Below are positions 32,445 through 44,409 of a stretch of 64,000 nt of DNA, in pieces. This stretch comes from Rhizomys pruinosus. Lineage: Eukaryota > Chordata > Mammalia > Rodentia > Spalacidae. The stretch covers positions 1,749,148 to 1,813,147 of the forward strand of contig VZQC01009509.1 in the NCBI GenBank assembly GCA_009823505.1, given 5' to 3'. Made by a program: the position numbers and the translations under genes. Numbering within the stretch: the first letter of the stretch is position 1; each line of letters begins with the position of its first letter. The notes below the pieces were generated by a model that had not been told where the DNA came from, made no database searches, and was given only the letters and a program-made list of their open reading frames with translations.

Positions 32445-32790
32445 CTAGGGCCAGGGAGATGGTTCAGTTGGTAAAGTGCCTGCTGGAGAACCACAGGGAC
32501 CTCACTTTGGCTCCCTCTCACCCATGTAAAATCCCAGTAGGGTGTTGTGCATCTATAATCCCATCACTGGAGGGATGGTGGGGAGCAGAGACAGCTGTGT
32601 CTCCAGAGCTCACCGACCAGCTAGCACTGCTGCACTGAGGAACTCCAGGTGTAGTGAGAGACCCAGTCTCAGAAAATAGGGTGGAAACCAATTGAGGAAG
32701 AATCCCAACATTGACCCTTGTCCTCCACTTGCACTTGTACACACATGCCTGTGCACTCACACACACATACATACACTACATAAAAGGGTT
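32445..32790 (+). mobile_element. B4A/RSINE1-type composite SINE
   Basis: Sense orientation: tRNA-like head 'ggccagggagatggttcagt', B1-like middle 'catctataatcccatcactg' to 'gagacccagtctcagaaaat', then 'cattgacccttgtcctccac' and a CA-rich end. Matches the composite layout of B4A/RSINE1. Confidence 0.8.
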
Positions 32791-32792
32791 CC

Positions 32793-32945
32793 AGGCTGGG
32801 TGTGGTGGCACATGTCTTTAAACCCAGCACTCATCAGGGAGAGGCAAGAAGATCTCTATGAGTTTGAGGCCAGCCAGCCAATGTGATCTGTATAGGAAGT
32901 TCAAGCCGGGCAGAGATACATGGTGAGACCATCTTAAGAGTGTAT
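32793..32945 (+). mobile_element. B1 SINE, old
   Basis: 'aggctgggtgtggtggcaca', 'ctatgagtttgaggccagcc', 'acatggtgagaccatct'. Sits directly behind the B4A. Confidence 0.85.
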
Positions 32946-34435
32946 TAAAAGCATCAGAAAATTAAAGCACAGCACACACAGAGAATCTTCACTCTTTAAC
33001 ATTTGAAGTCACCATTCTGGTCCTCTGGACCCAGCCCCGGGGTTCCAGATCCTTTCTCCTTTCTGTACACATAAGAAATGTCATATGCCATCTTCCAATG
33101 ACCTGAATCTCTTTGAAGACAGAGCCCACCTGTCAACTCCCAGGCTTCTCCACAGCACATTACCTGGTACATAGTGGATACATAGCGCATGTTGAATGCA
33201 CTCAATAGCTGCCCTTTGTCTTGGGTATGTATTTGCCTTGCAAAAGTTGTTTTTTTGCTATGGAAACAAAACACATGCTTTGCTTTAGCTAAGGAGTTTA
33301 CAGTTCCCTCTGTGTCTTAAGGCTTTTGTTTAATGCATGAGCTGACTTACCCTGGTTTCCTGTTTATATAGAACAGGGTCTTGATGAAAATGCACACTAC
33401 CAGAAACTTAGAAAGGATTTCTGTTTTATTAGTTTAATAACATTGTTAAAATTCACTGACGTGTCATTGAGAAAAGCAACTTCAAGGGAAGACAGCATCC
33501 ATGTGCACATACTCAGCTTATTCTTCAGGGTGGATTTTACATGGGTTAGACAGTGCATGGAAGACAAATACTGTTTTATTTATTTCACTGGTTGCCAAAA
33601 GAGGCAATATCTGTTTTATACAATTAAAAGACTTTGAAATGATGTATAATTTTCATTACTTCCAGGATTTCTGTGTTAAACCAAAGGTCATTATTCTAAT
33701 CGTCTCAGACTCTCTTTTTTTCTCCCCTAATAGATCTTTGCAAAGCCCATCTGTCTGCAGCTCGTGGTATAACCTTTCTTGATATGGACAGGACGGCAGA
33801 TGGGCAGCAGATGGGGGTTTTGCCCTGCCTCGCAGTTGAGAGCTTGGCCCAGGCACGAGCTGTCAGGGACTGTCAGTTTGTCTTTTCAGCTTGTGAGTTT
33901 CATCACTGTTTGGCATCCAAACCATCAGTCCAAATTAATGCAGAGCCAGGCCAGCTATTGGTCATTGTGACTAGCTAATGATGGTGACTATCTGTTCCTG
34001 TGGGAATACCTAGTGAGTCTATAACACAACTTGATAGGATGTGTCCTTTCTACTTCACTGTGTGACAGATCTCCAGGACCCCAGAGCCAACACTTTGCCA
34101 GTATCATAGTTGTAGGAAAATACCACTGTCACACTGGTCCACACTTATATCTCACGTATAACTGTCCTTCTCCAGAGTCTTTATTTCTATTTAAAATCAC
34201 CCAGGAAAGCAGTGTAAGATGTATAGACAGATGGCGTTTGTGTTTTGGTTTAAATGTTTGGATGTCCTCATATTCTAGAATTCTTAAAAGGCATTGGCTA
34301 ATTAAATAGACTATTGGCTACATTTTTCACTGTGGGAAGGATGATTGTTTTGACCACACCATTAAAATATAGTTCATGAGATTATTAGCATTTTTTTCCA
34401 AGGAGAAAGTCAATCTTTCAAAAAAACTATTTTAG
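32946..34435. other. Unique sequence, one conserved-looking stretch
   Basis: No recognised repeats over about 1.5 kb. The stretch 33780-34010 is compositionally even; the plus strand is open for 64 codons (33784-33978), ending in residues like INAEPGQLLVIVTS, with no family I know. No convincing splice pair. Confidence 0.45.
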
Positions 34436-34640
34436 GGGCTGTAGAGATGGCTCAGCCATTATGAGTACTAGATGTTCTTACTGTGTTCCTGGGTTCAATT
34501 CTCAGGAATGGTGGCTAACAGCCATCTATAATTCTAGTTCTTCTTCTGACTTCTGTGGGCACTGGACAACACAGGTGTATTTACACCCATGCAGGCAATA
34601 CACTCATACACATAAAAAATAAAATTAGAAAAATTATTTT
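34436..34640 (+). mobile_element. Old B3 SINE
   Basis: 'ggggctgtagagatggctca', 'gttcctgggttcaattctca', 'ttcttctgacttctgtgggc' and 'catgcaggcaatacactcat', with an A-rich tail. Diverged. Confidence 0.9.
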
Positions 34641-36234
34641 ACTTCCTCAGGACAGGTTAAAAAATTATTTTTTATGTGTGCTTGAATCCTCTGCTTGTTT
34701 GGTGACTTCCTTTCAGTAGAAACCAGACTGAAGTAAACAGATAAATCTGGTCGAATCCCAGGGATGGAGGTTAAGTATTGGCAGTGATCATGAATAAACA
34801 GCAGTCAGGAGTCAAATTTGATCCTGAGATTTCCCTTACTGTTGTTTATTTCTTTAGGATTTTGAGTTTTGGTGAGATCGTAGTGTCAATTTTGAGTAAT
34901 AACTAAGGAGAATTTATATGAGGAATATATAACCAAAAATGCTTAAATAATTATCCAAATAGGGCTAAATCGGCACTATACCAGAACCTCCCAGAGTTAA
35001 AGGAGAGCACTCTATTGAAGTCAACAGAAATATTGTGCTCTGATAGTTAATAGCATTTCTCTTGATTCAGAAGGCAGATTTTCTTATGTTTGGGAGGAGG
35101 GTCAGGTTCTTTCTTCAAATGTGTATTAATTACAGTGCTCCACATTATATGGTTAGCACTGGATTATTATACTTAAATGCATCATATTTATATTCCATTC
35201 TAGGGATTCCTTCAATCTAGACTATAACAGATTGTTAGGAAATTATTTACCTAAACCTTGAGGAATTCCTAAGGTATGAAATGAATTTATATTTATTCCA
35301 TACTTCAGCAGACCACTTATATTTGTTTTCAGTTTTCTTTCATAACTTAGCATATTTAAATGTTCAGAATGGTGGCTGTATCCTCTGGTGAGATACGATG
35401 GATGCTCATTTGTCTTGATTTAGGTCTAATTATCCACTGCTTTAGAAATTTGACAGGTGGTCAAGGTACCTCTATCTGCAATCTTGACGTTTCATGTGTG
35501 GCTTCCTTAAAACCAGCTCCTTTGCTGATTCCCTTTAAAAGGGAAGCTTAAGAAAGGAAATGCTCTTGTTAGCAGTGGGGACGGCTTCCAGGTCCACACC
35601 ACACCCCTGGTAGCTGTGGATGTGGGTCTGGCTAACATGACTTCAACTGAGGTGTGGACAAGATATAATTAGTTATAAATCTGTGAATTTTTGAATGGAG
35701 ACTGCTAGGAATTCTTCATCTGACTGAGACATTCTGATCCTAGAGAGCTGTCAGCCTCCCATCAGTCACAGAATGGAAAGACATCTGAACTTGAGGCCTG
35801 AAGCAATGTCCGTGACCTAGAGGTGCAACCAAATCTCCGCTTTGCCCTGTGCAGGCTCCTTCACTCAGGCTTGTTCTTGTCCGGGGAGGACACTCTGAGA
35901 AGCAAGGTTACAGGCAACAATGGGCTTTGTGCAGAAAATTCAAAGCCTCTTACCTTGAACACTTTCCACAAACAGCTAATGTCTTGAGTTTAATCATCCT
36001 CTAGGTTATAGACTGCTTATGGATTACACAGTATTTTATCTAGGTTTTATCTCTTGGGGTTTTTTAAAAACTCTCCATTAGGCAAATGATGAAGAAACAT
36101 CAGTGAGTATGAGAACAAGTCAAAGAATTATAGCCTTTTTTCATAGTTGTTAGAATAGATATACGAATGTAAAACAAGGAATATGCCTGGCTTCATGGAG
36201 CTTACATTCTTTTTAAAATTTACTTTATTTATTC
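34641..36234. other. Unique sequence
   Basis: About 1.6 kb without recognised repeats or exons. Confidence 0.5.
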
Positions 36235-36437
36235 TTTATATTAATTTATTATTATCGTGTGTGTGTGTGTAGGTCTGTCTGTCTGTCTGTCTGTCTGTGT
36301 CTGTGCACATGGAGGTCCGAGGACAACTCTCAGGATTTGGTTCTCTTCTGCCACCTTGTGGGACCTGGGGATGGAACTCAGGTCTTCATGTCTACCTGGA
36401 AATTCCTCTACTTGCTGAGCCATCTCACCAGCTCAGG
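36235..36437 (-). mobile_element. Antisense B2/B3-type SINE with GT/CTGT repeats
   Basis: GT and CTGT repeats (36258-36302) then 'tggaggtccgaggacaactc', 'tggggatggaactcaggtct', 'tgctgagccatctcacc'. An older tRNA-derived SINE whose A-rich end adjoins the simple repeat. Confidence 0.75.
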
Positions 36438-36830
36438 AAGCATGCATTCTAATAGACAGTGCAGGTAACGAATACACATACACTAAAACATCAAATCCTA
36501 AGTGTCATCATGATAAAGGCTAGAGCCTTATTTCATCACCCATGCAAATGGATGAAACACAACAGGCTCTTGGCACAAAATTTGAGAATAATAATAATAA
36601 AAAGGAGGACACTTGTACATTGCTGGTTGGTGAGAGATTGGTACAATGTCTTTGGAAACTGGGATAGAAGTTTTTTTTTTTTAAAAAACCACTGGCTCTT
36701 TGATATTTGTGTGTGTGTGTGTGTGTGTGTGTGTCTGTGTGTGTGACTGTGTAAGACTCTCATGAAAGGAGAAAGGAAAGTACATACTATATATATGTAA
36801 GATGCTCAGCAAAAGCCCATGCATGCATGC
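36438..36830. other. L1-like scraps and (GT)n
   Basis: 36540-36670 ('caaatggatgaaacac', 'gctggttggtgagagattgg') resembles scrambled old sense L1. A GT run of about 18 units (36706-36744) follows. 'catgcatgcatgcatg' is at about 36821. Confidence 0.5.
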
Positions 36831-37165
36831 ATGTGTATGTATTTTCATATTTAACTTGTTCTGTGTACATGTGTGTATGTGTGCATGTGTGTGTGTGCGT
36901 GTCGGAGGTCAACACTGATTGCTTTCTTCACTTGCTCTCCACCTTATCATTGGAGGCAGGGTCTCTCTCCCTGAACCTGGAGCTCACTTACCAGGCTAGC
37001 CCTGCTGACCAGCAAGCCTCCAGGAGTATATCTCTGCTTCTCTGGCACTGGGACAACAGATGTACAGCCCCACAGCCAGCTTCTATGTGGGTGCTTAGAC
37101 TACGAGATCAGGTCCTCTCTCTTGTGCAGCAAGCATTTTACTGACCGTACCATCTATCTATCCAG
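36831..37165 (-). mobile_element. B4/RSINE1-type composite SINE, antisense
   Basis: 'gtcggaggtcaacactgatt', 'ggaggcagggtctctctccc', 'cttaccaggctagccctgct' and 'tcttgtgcagcaagcatttt', then 'accatctatctatccagcct': a complete antisense B4A-type layout. Confidence 0.8.
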
Positions 37166-37589
37166 CCTCACATTTAGCTTTTTATTGGCTATAATTTATA
37201 GATGGGAAATCATGAAAGTCTCCCCACCTGCTCCTTTCTCAATGTATAGGACATTCTCTAACTAGAGGAGAGTTATTTGTGCCCTGTACCCCTCAGTCCC
37301 GTCGTCTTTGCAGCCACCAGAGCTCTGTTTCCATTCTTTCAAGTAGATTAGTTCTGCTTGTTTTGGAACTCTGTGTAAGTGGAAGGCACTATTTGATACA
37401 GGAATTTCTGGTTTTAGGATATTATGGTGGTTTTGCTCCATTTCAGTGATTTTACTGTGCTAATTTAGTTTGGATGTGCTAAGTGTACTTTTCCTGTTCT
37501 CCTATTTATAGGGTCAAATCATTTTCAGTTTCTGTTCATTATAAATAAAGCTATTAGGAACAGTTTCAAATAGAGTATTATTTTCCAAA

Positions 37590-37735
37590 TTAGTTTTTGA
37601 AGCAGAGTCTTGCTACGTAGCTTTCGTTGGCCTGGAACTCAATGTGTAGACTGGCCTCTCTTTAAACTTGTAGTAGTTTTCTTGCCTCTGCCTCCTGAGT
37701 GCTGGAATTACAGGCATGCATCGTCTCCATACCAG
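37590..37735 (-). mobile_element. Old B1 SINE, antisense
   Basis: 'gaagcagagtcttgctacgt' to 'gctggaattacaggcatgca'. Inserted in the ancient L1. Confidence 0.82.
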
Positions 37736-38099
37736 AACATATATTGTATAAATAACAAAGAGTGAGTGTTCTTAAAAGACACTTCCATCCCAGTTTCTAA
37801 AGACATTATGCCATGCTTCCATCACCCAGCAATGTAGAAGTATCTTATTTAAAAAAAAATTCTCAACTCTTGGTATCCAGAGGTTGTTAAGTTCAGGGCA
37901 TTTGCATGCGTGTCTGTGTTGTGGGTGGTTTATTTTCATGTTGGTACTGACTCATGGTGACATCATCTGTGTCATGTGCTGCTGGCTGTATATCTATATT
38001 CTTTTGAGAAATGCTTATTTGTCCTTTGCTCATACTTTAAAATGAGTTTTTTGTCCCTTTATTATTGAATTGTAGGAGCTAAATAGAAGTTCTTTGTCA

Positions 38100-38191
38100 T
38101 GGGGTAGGGGCATGGAAAGGGACATGAGTCTAAATTGGTTTGAGAAATGATGTATGAAAAAGTTAAATAACAATAAAAATATATATTTAAA
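38100..38191 (+). mobile_element. Very short young L1 3' end
   Basis: A 92-bp insertion: 'ggggtaggggcatggaaagg' then 'gtctaaattggtttgagaaa' and 'tgatgtatgaaaaag', matching the end of the 48.6/50.2-kb family. Target-site duplication 'aagttctttgtca' (38087-38099) / 'aagttcattgtca' (38192-38204), one mismatch. Confidence 0.88.
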
Positions 38192-38560
38192 AAGTTCATT
38201 GTCAGATATATTACCAATGTTTCCCACCAGTCTGTAGTTTCAGTTACTTATTTTTCTAATAGTGTCTCAAAATTCATGTTTTAATTTAGATAAGGTCCAT
38301 TTTTACCCTTTTTCTTTTATTGTCAGTATTATATTGTAACATCTCTGATATTTTTGCATCTTCCAACATGAGAAAGATATTCTTTTGATGTTTTCCATTT
38401 CTGTTAAGATGCAAACTTTGATAAATCTTGGCTACAGTTTTATGTATTGTGGGGAATGGTTCATCTTTCCCCTACAGAACTAGGCAGTTATTCTATCATC
38501 TCCAATTGGGGAAACTCTCCTTCACCTGGTTAAGTTCTTTGGGACCTTAATTGAAAAATC

Positions 38561-39314
38561 ATGGGTTTTTAGTTTCTGTGTTGGAGGTAGAATTTTCTGG
38601 AAAGACATGTTTCTACCTTTATAGCAATGAAATAATAGTGAATTTGGGAGTGTCTGACTTTTGAACCCATGCAAGAGCAGAGGTTTTATAAAAGCTTTCA
38701 GAAACCCACCTGCTGCTAAAATGCCTCCCGTGGAGGACATGTAAACAGCATCCATCCCCTCCCCAGATCCCAACCACAAGCCAGAGTACGATGCTGCTAG
38801 AGTTCCCTGGGGAACCACGTCCCATTTTCATGTCTCTTACTTACAGAGCTGTGGGTAAGGGATCAGGGGCAGGAGTGTGGAGGACGACCTTAAAGCCCCT
38901 GCCTTGCACGGGCTGCACTAGGCACAGACAGTGACTTCCCAGGCCTCCAGCAGAAGCTCCCTCCTCTAGTCCTTCAGCCCTATACTCTGCCACCCAGTAA
39001 TTGAGGCCATCTGCAATTATGGCACAACTGCACACCATTGGTCGGAAGGAATGCCCGGATGCTTAGGTGAAGGTGTCATAACCCTCCCTTCTCCCCTCTT
39101 TCACTTAGGAACTCAACAGTCCTAAAAGCAGCAGAAATGGTGTTTTGCAAAGGGGCACAGCTAAACTCTGGAAGATGCCATCTTTCTGACTTGGAGGAAA
39201 GTTCTGTCTAACACCATCTTATCTTAAATGTGAGCAAGTGTAGGCCTCTGCAGGGAGCGCTTCCTGCACCACACACGGAAGCACACTGCTAAGGAGAGTT
39301 CCTAAAGGACAAGT
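38561..39314. other. Unique sequence
   Basis: GC-richer than neighbours between 38740 and 39000, with several open frames but no recognisable protein. No repeat recognised. Confidence 0.45.
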
Positions 39315-39668
39315 ATGGATGGGCAAGTGTGGTGCAAGGAAGACCCCTGGAGATGTAAACAAAACAGAGTTGGCTCTCACCCATCTATGGGTAGGATGTG
39401 TATTCAGAAGGTATCCTGCACCTCAGTGGTCATTGCTGTGTTATCTGGGAGCCAAGAAATGGACCCACCCTGGACTTCTTTCAGCAGGCGAGTGACCAAA
39501 AGCAGCACAGTGCTGAGACCCAACAGAGGGTTTTTTTTTTTTTTCAGGCACAAAGAAAAATGAAATCATGACTTTTTCACGGAATGGATATCCTTATGTT
39601 AGGTGAAACAAGCCCAACTCAGAAACACCAATACCCTGGCTTTGCTGTCAAATGTGGTACCTGGATTG

Positions 39669-39701
<33 letters not shown>

Positions 39702-39960
39702 ACACAGGCATGCGTGTGATAAAAGTCATAAGGGGGAAGGGGATCATGACTTCAAAAGAAGAAATCATAAGGGAGGGAGGATGAATGGAGAGGGAAATGG
39801 AAATGCCCATCATAAAACCAGAAAGAGTGTTATTTAGAGGGGAGAAGTTGGGAGAGAATGGAGGACCGCATAGGGGAAGCAGATGAAAGAAAACCAAGCT
39901 TAATGGGAGATATGTATAAAAATGCCACAATGCACTCTATTGCTTTGTTTGCTGATTTAA
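39315..39960 (+). mobile_element. Older rodent L1 3' end, sense
   Basis: 'tggatatccttatgttaggt', 'gaaacaagcccaactcagaa' and 'gctgtcaaatgtggtacctg' follow the C-terminal end of L1 ORF2. A purine-rich 3'UTR follows, ending 'tgtataaaaatgccacaatg'. A GT run lies inside (39669-39700). The part before about 39420 is less certain. Confidence 0.7.
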
Positions 39961-39967
39961 AAAGTTT

Positions 39968-40180
39968 AGGGGCTGGGGAGATGGGTTAGTGGTTAAGAAC
40001 ATTAGCTGCTCTTACAGATGACCTGGGTTCAATTTCCAGCACCCACATGGCACCTAACAACCATCCATATCTAGAGCTCAGGGCCTGACACCGTTTTCTG
40101 TCCTCTGTTAATTTCACAACACGGGTACGCTTACATAGATGCATGCAATACACTCATACATAAAAAATAGTAAATTAATT
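39968..40180 (+). mobile_element. Old B3 SINE
   Basis: 'aggggctggggagatgggtt', 'gacctgggttcaatttccag', 'gatgcatgcaatacactcat', A-rich tail. It follows the L1 tail directly. Confidence 0.92.
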
Positions 40181-40194
40181 TTTAAAATTAGGGG

Positions 40195-40290
40195 TAAACT
40201 AGATCTGGTATTGTGTATCTGTGATCCCAGTGCTGGGGAGGAGGCTCAGGGAGGAAAATGTTGAGTTCCAGGGCCAGAGCTGTCTCTAAA
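40195..40290 (+). mobile_element. B1 remnant
   Basis: 'ctgtgatcccagtgctgggg', then 'gttccagggccagagctgtc' and 'tctaaaagg' in B1 order with the middle missing. Confidence 0.6.
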
Positions 40291-41105
40291 AGGAGTGATT
40301 TTTCTGTGTGTACACAGAAAAGGAACAGCTTCAGAGGAAAAGGCACACAGTCCTATGAACAGATGCCTGAGCCACACAAGGAGGAACAAGGGACCCTGTT
40401 GTGTGCAGGGCACTGCTGCCAACTCATTACAGCTGGAGCAGGGCACTGGTGGAAGTCATTACAGCTGGGGCAAGGTGGAGAAAAACCCCTCTACCCCAGA
40501 GAAGGCACAGGAATATATTCCAGGCAAAGACCTACAGAGTAGAGCAAAATCATGTTCCCTTTTCCAAGAACCAGGAGCAGCACTGGACCAGTTAATCAGA
40601 CTCGACACAGAATTCTGCCTGAGTTCTCAAGTGCTGAGTGCCTGGCACCACTGTGATTTCCAGTTTTCAGACTGGAAACTAAGCACAGAGAAATGTAATG
40701 AGTGGACCAAAGTATCACAGCCAGTAAATGGAAAAGCTGAGACTTGAGCCCACATAGCCCACTGCCAGAACCCTCGTAAGCACCGGGCAATACTGGGGGC
40801 CAGGAGAGTGGAGATGTTGGAAGGGTGCAGGTGAATCAAAAGAGTGGGATGGCCCGGGGGAGGGTGTGGTTTTTAGAAAAGAAGACACAGGCAGATCAAA
40901 TTTAAGAGCTGTTGATCGGGTTGGGAATGAAAGATGTCCACTGGGTGTAGAAAACTGTCACTTTTCAATAAGCAGGAAGCTGGAATTGTGAACACTGAAA
41001 CCCCACACCACTGGATAATGAATGAGTGTAGAAAATGGATCACTAAAAGCAGACGCTCTACCCTAAACGTTTGGATTAAAATAGAAGGATTGGTGCACCA
41101 TGTGG

Positions 41106-41106
<1 letters not shown>
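40291..41106. other. Unique sequence
   Basis: Several overlapping open frames of 64-150 codons (for example 40295-40747, plus) have ordinary composition and no family I recognise. No signals support coding, so I do not call a gene. Confidence 0.45.

Positions 41107-41157
<51 letters not shown>
41107..41157. repeat. (GA)n microsatellite
   Basis: About 25 GA units. It abuts an antisense B4-type element, as does the GA run at 45509. Confidence 0.97.
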
Positions 41158-41160
<3 letters not shown>

Positions 41161-41338
41161 TGTGCCTGTACATATATGTGCATGTGTCTTATGGCTGGAG
41201 GTTGATGTCTGATGCCTTCTATCCAAGTGCTTGGTCTCCACCTTATTTCACTGAACCCGGACTCACTGAGCCACCTATGCTTGCTGGCTACTGAACCCCA
41301 CTCATCTGCCTGGGATTACAGGGATGCCCACTTTGGTG
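41158..41338 (-). mobile_element. B4/RSINE1-type fragment, antisense
   Basis: 'acatatatgtgcatgtgtct', 'ggaggttgatgtctgatgcc', 'cactgaacccggactcactg' and 'tgggattacagggatgccca'. The left half of an antisense composite SINE. Confidence 0.65.
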
Positions 41339-41471
41339 CCTGGGCTTTTTTTTTTTTTTTTTGAGACAGAGTCTCACTGTGTAACTGTGGTTGGCCCAGA
41401 ACTCACCAAGCTGGTCTCGAATTCACAGAGATCTGCTTGCCTCTGCCCCTACCCCTGCCCCTGCCCTCCTT

Positions 41472-41503
<32 letters not shown>

Positions 41504-41545
41504 CTCAGTGCTGGGATTAAAGGTGTGTGCCACCATACCCTGCTT
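41339..41545 (-). mobile_element. B1 SINE with internal hexamer expansion, antisense
   Basis: 'ttttttgagacagagtctca', 'ccaagctggtctcgaattca', then, where a B1 has 'ctgcctctgcctcccaa', a run of TGCCCC/TGCCTC hexamers at about 41438-41506, resuming at 'cagtgctgggattaaaggtg'. A slippage expansion inside the SINE. Confidence 0.92.
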
Positions 41546-42091
41546 TTTTACAAGAGTGCTGGGGATCTGAGCTTAGGGCCCCACACTTGTATAACAAGCA
41601 CCTTACCTTGAGCTTTCTCCCAGCTTGGTGAGTGCATTGTAAGTCTAAAAATAATTTGAGCTTGTTTATAAGATGCAATGAAGAAGCCTGTAGAATGGCA
41701 GTACCTGACATTATTAAAAAGAAAAACTAATGGAGAAGGTGTCCTAAGGAAGTCTGATGATGTACGTTAGATGTACTTTATGAAGCTTCCTGCAAGAATA
41801 ATACTGCTGTCTTGTTAGCTGCTTACAATACTTTAACAGATTTAGAATTTACTCAGTTTCAATGTATTCCTTATGTGAGTTAAAACACATCTATACATGT
41901 AGACATATTTATTAATTTCACATTCCGAGTGTGAGTTTTTTTAAAGGATGAACCGGCCAGGAAAAAGTTGCCTTTTTGCTGATGTGTGTTGATGTACATG
42001 TGTCATAATTCAGCTTCTTGGTAATGCTGCATTAAACATCTGTCACTTTAACATAACATGTGTAACAGACACAGTAACTCAATATTATCAC
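41546..42091. other. Unique sequence
   Basis: Starts with a SINE-like scrap ('gctggggatctgagcttagg' to 'caagcaccttaccttgagc'), then AT-rich unique DNA without recognised elements. Confidence 0.5.
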
Positions 42092-44194
42092 TTTTTTTCA
42101 TAATTAATTTTTTTTAACAAATCTAGACCTGTGTTCCCCCCATATCCCCCACCCCGCCAGAGCTTATGCTTCTGCCAAACAGCTTTTTCATTTCTTTCTC
42201 AGTCTTTCTCAATATTCTTCTCCATGAGGAGTTGACTGTTTTGAGCAGAAGTTCACGTTTTAGTCAGTTCTTTGATGCATGCCTTTCTGTTGTTGTTGTT
42301 GTTGTTTCAATATGCTTATACCCAATTGCTTTTGACAAAAGCTCAGGGGCCTCACAAGAAATACAACTAGGTAATTGGCACTAGCATCCACAGATGAGGG
42401 ATACCATTCATCATTTGTTTGTCTGGGACCTTTACTTCACTCAGCATGATTGACTTCTAGCTCCAGCATTTTCTTGCAAAGCTCATATGTCGTTCTTTCT
42501 TTAAATGCTGTAGTAGAACTCCATTGTGTAGATGTACCACATTTCGTCTATCCACTCTTCAGTTGGGCATTTTGGGTTGGTTCAGCTTTGGTATTGTAAG
42601 AGAGCTGAAATAAACATGCCGTGCATGTATCTTGGTGGGGTGAGTCTTGAGGTACATTCCCAGGGTGGTATCGCTGGGTCGGTGGAAGGTTCATTCCAAG
42701 TCTTCCAAGGTTCTCCACACTGCTTTCTAGTGGCTGTTACGAGTTCACATTCCCACCAGCAGTTGGATGAGTGTTCCCCTTTCCCCACAACCTCTCTAGC
42801 ACTTGGTGGATATTTGTTTTCTTGACCCTAGCCAGTCTTATTGGAGTAAGATGATATCTTAAAGTGGTTTTGTTTGCATTTCCTTAATGATTAGTGATGT
42901 TGAACACTTCTTAAGGTATTTTTCAGACATCTCTAATTCCTCTGTGTGAAGTCTCTGTTCAGTTCTTTGCTCCATCTATTGAGTGGGTCATTTGTTTCTT
43001 TTTTCTTTGTTTTTTGAGTAGTTATTATTATTTGGAAATCAATGCTTTGTCAGATGTATCTGCAGTGAAGGTTTCCCTCCCACTCTGTGGGATTTCTGTT
43101 CACTTCCTTGATTGTTTCTTTGATGTTACAGAAGCTTTTGAGTTTAATGAGGTCCCATTTGTCAGTTGTCGGCCTTAATTCTTGTGCAGTGCTGTCTGAT
43201 TTTAGGAAGTCTTTTCCTATGCCTATGTCTGTAGTCTGCTGCCAACTTTTTTTCTATCACCTTCAGAGTTTGGGTTTACGTTTGAGGTCTTTGATCCATC
43301 TGGAGGTAGTTCACTTTTGTACAGGGTGAGAGGTAGGGGTTTAATTTCATCTTCTACAAGTGGTGATCAGTTTGCCAAAAACCACACTTGCTGAAGATGC
43401 TGTTTATTTCCATTGTGGCTTTTGGCCCCTTGTCAAATATTAGATTGGCTGACAATTGTATGTGCTCAGATTTTGGATCTTCGGTTTTGTTTCCTGGTCA
43501 ACAGGTCTGTTTTTGTGCCAGTTACCAGGCGTTTTTATGACTATAGCCCTGTAGTATAGTTTGAAGATCGTGGTTAGAGATCCCCGCCTGTGTAAGCTCT
43601 TTTCACTCAGGGTTGTTTTGGCTATGGTGCGGGGTCTTTGTTTTTCACAATGAATTTTAAAAACTGTGTTTCCAAGCCTGTGAAGAAACTCTTGGGGATT
43701 TTGATTGGGATTGCATTAAATCTATACAAGAGTTTTGGTAAAATGGACATTTTTACAATGTTAATTTTCCCAATCCATGAGCATGGGAGGTTTTTCCATC
43801 TTCTGAGGTCTTCTTCAATTTCTTTCTTTAAGGGTTTAAAATTTTTGTTGTAGAGGTCTTTGGTGTCTTTGGTTAGGTTTGTTCCTAGGTATTTTATTGT
43901 TTTTGAGGCTATTGTGAGTGGGAAGGTCTCTTTGAATTCTTTCTCCAGTTGCTTGTTCTTGGTGTAAAGAAAGGCCATTGATTTTTTAAGGTTAATTTTG
44001 TATCCTGCCACTTTGCTGAAGCTGTTAATCGTTTCTAGGAGTTTTCTGGTGGAGTTTTTTAGCATCCCTTAAGTAAACAATCATATCATCAGCAAATAGG
44101 GATAGCTTGACTTCCTCTTTTCCAATTAGTACTCCTTTAATTTCCTTTTCTTGACTTATTGCTCTAGCAAGTGTTTCAATCATTCCATCTTAAC
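42092..44194 (-). mobile_element. L1, 5'-truncated, antisense
   Basis: About 2.1 kb. The 3'UTR lies at the left ('atctagacctgtgttccccc' after a T-rich tail); ORF2 runs rightward in antisense to just upstream of the reverse-transcriptase active site, where it is truncated. Landmarks: 'gatgtaccacatttcgtcta', 'ggtcccatttgtcagttgtc', 'caaatctatacaagagttttg'-type ORF2 text, and the sequence for F-A-D-D at 44085-44096. Frameshifts make it non-functional. A TTG run (42288-42305) lies in the 3'UTR, shared with the 54.7-kb copy. Confidence 0.95.
43622..44065 (-). pseudogene. L1 ORF2 reverse-transcriptase remnant
   Basis: A surviving 147-codon piece of L1 ORF2p, the endonuclease/reverse transcriptase that copies L1 RNA at the insertion site. 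The residues are the segment just after the RT active site, with family-typical stretches such as [44 protein letters not shown] and [14 protein letters not shown]. The F-A-D-D catalytic motif itself is at 44085-44096 in a different frame, separated by a frameshift in an A-run, and everything upstream (endonuclease, early RT fingers) is missing. An ORF2p is normally about 1,250-1,300 residues. Dead copy; the ATG at 44065 is not a real start. Confidence 0.95.
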
Positions 44195-44409
44195 CTGATA
44201 TCACAGGAAATGGTTTGGAAAAGAGAGCCCAAGAGGTTCATACTCAAGATAGCAAGAGTTTAGGACTCCTGCTGAAGTCTCTGGATCCATTGCAGTGTAA
44301 TGGAAAGAAGGTCTATGCGAGTTTAATAATGTCTGTGATACCTTTACCTCAGAACAGTAAGTGTGTGGTGAAAGAGGATGCGTTTGAGTTTATTAGCAAC
44401 GTCTTTTTA
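44195..44409. other. Unique sequence
   Basis: No repeat recognised between the L1 truncation point and the next SINE. Confidence 0.5.

Larger units (their letters stand above)
37190..38560 (-). mobile_element. Ancient L1, antisense, interrupted
   Basis: Antisense L1 landmarks run left to right: 'cattataaataaagctatta', 'cattgtcagatatattacca', 'tctgtagtttcagttactta', 'acatgagaaagatattcttt', 'gttcatctttcccctacaga' and 'accttaattgaaaaatcatg'. It is interrupted by a B1 (37590-37735) and a short young L1 end (38100-38191), both younger than it. Confidence 0.7.

Noticed and set aside
38840..38870. Possible micro-exon between 'ttacttacag' and 'gtaagg'
   Set aside because: Both signals occur often by chance; only eight bases lie between them and there is no frame or transcript support.
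40295..40747. 150-codon plus-strand open frame in unique DNA
   Set aside because: Ordinary composition, overlapping open frames in other phases and on the other strand, no recognisable domain and no splice context.
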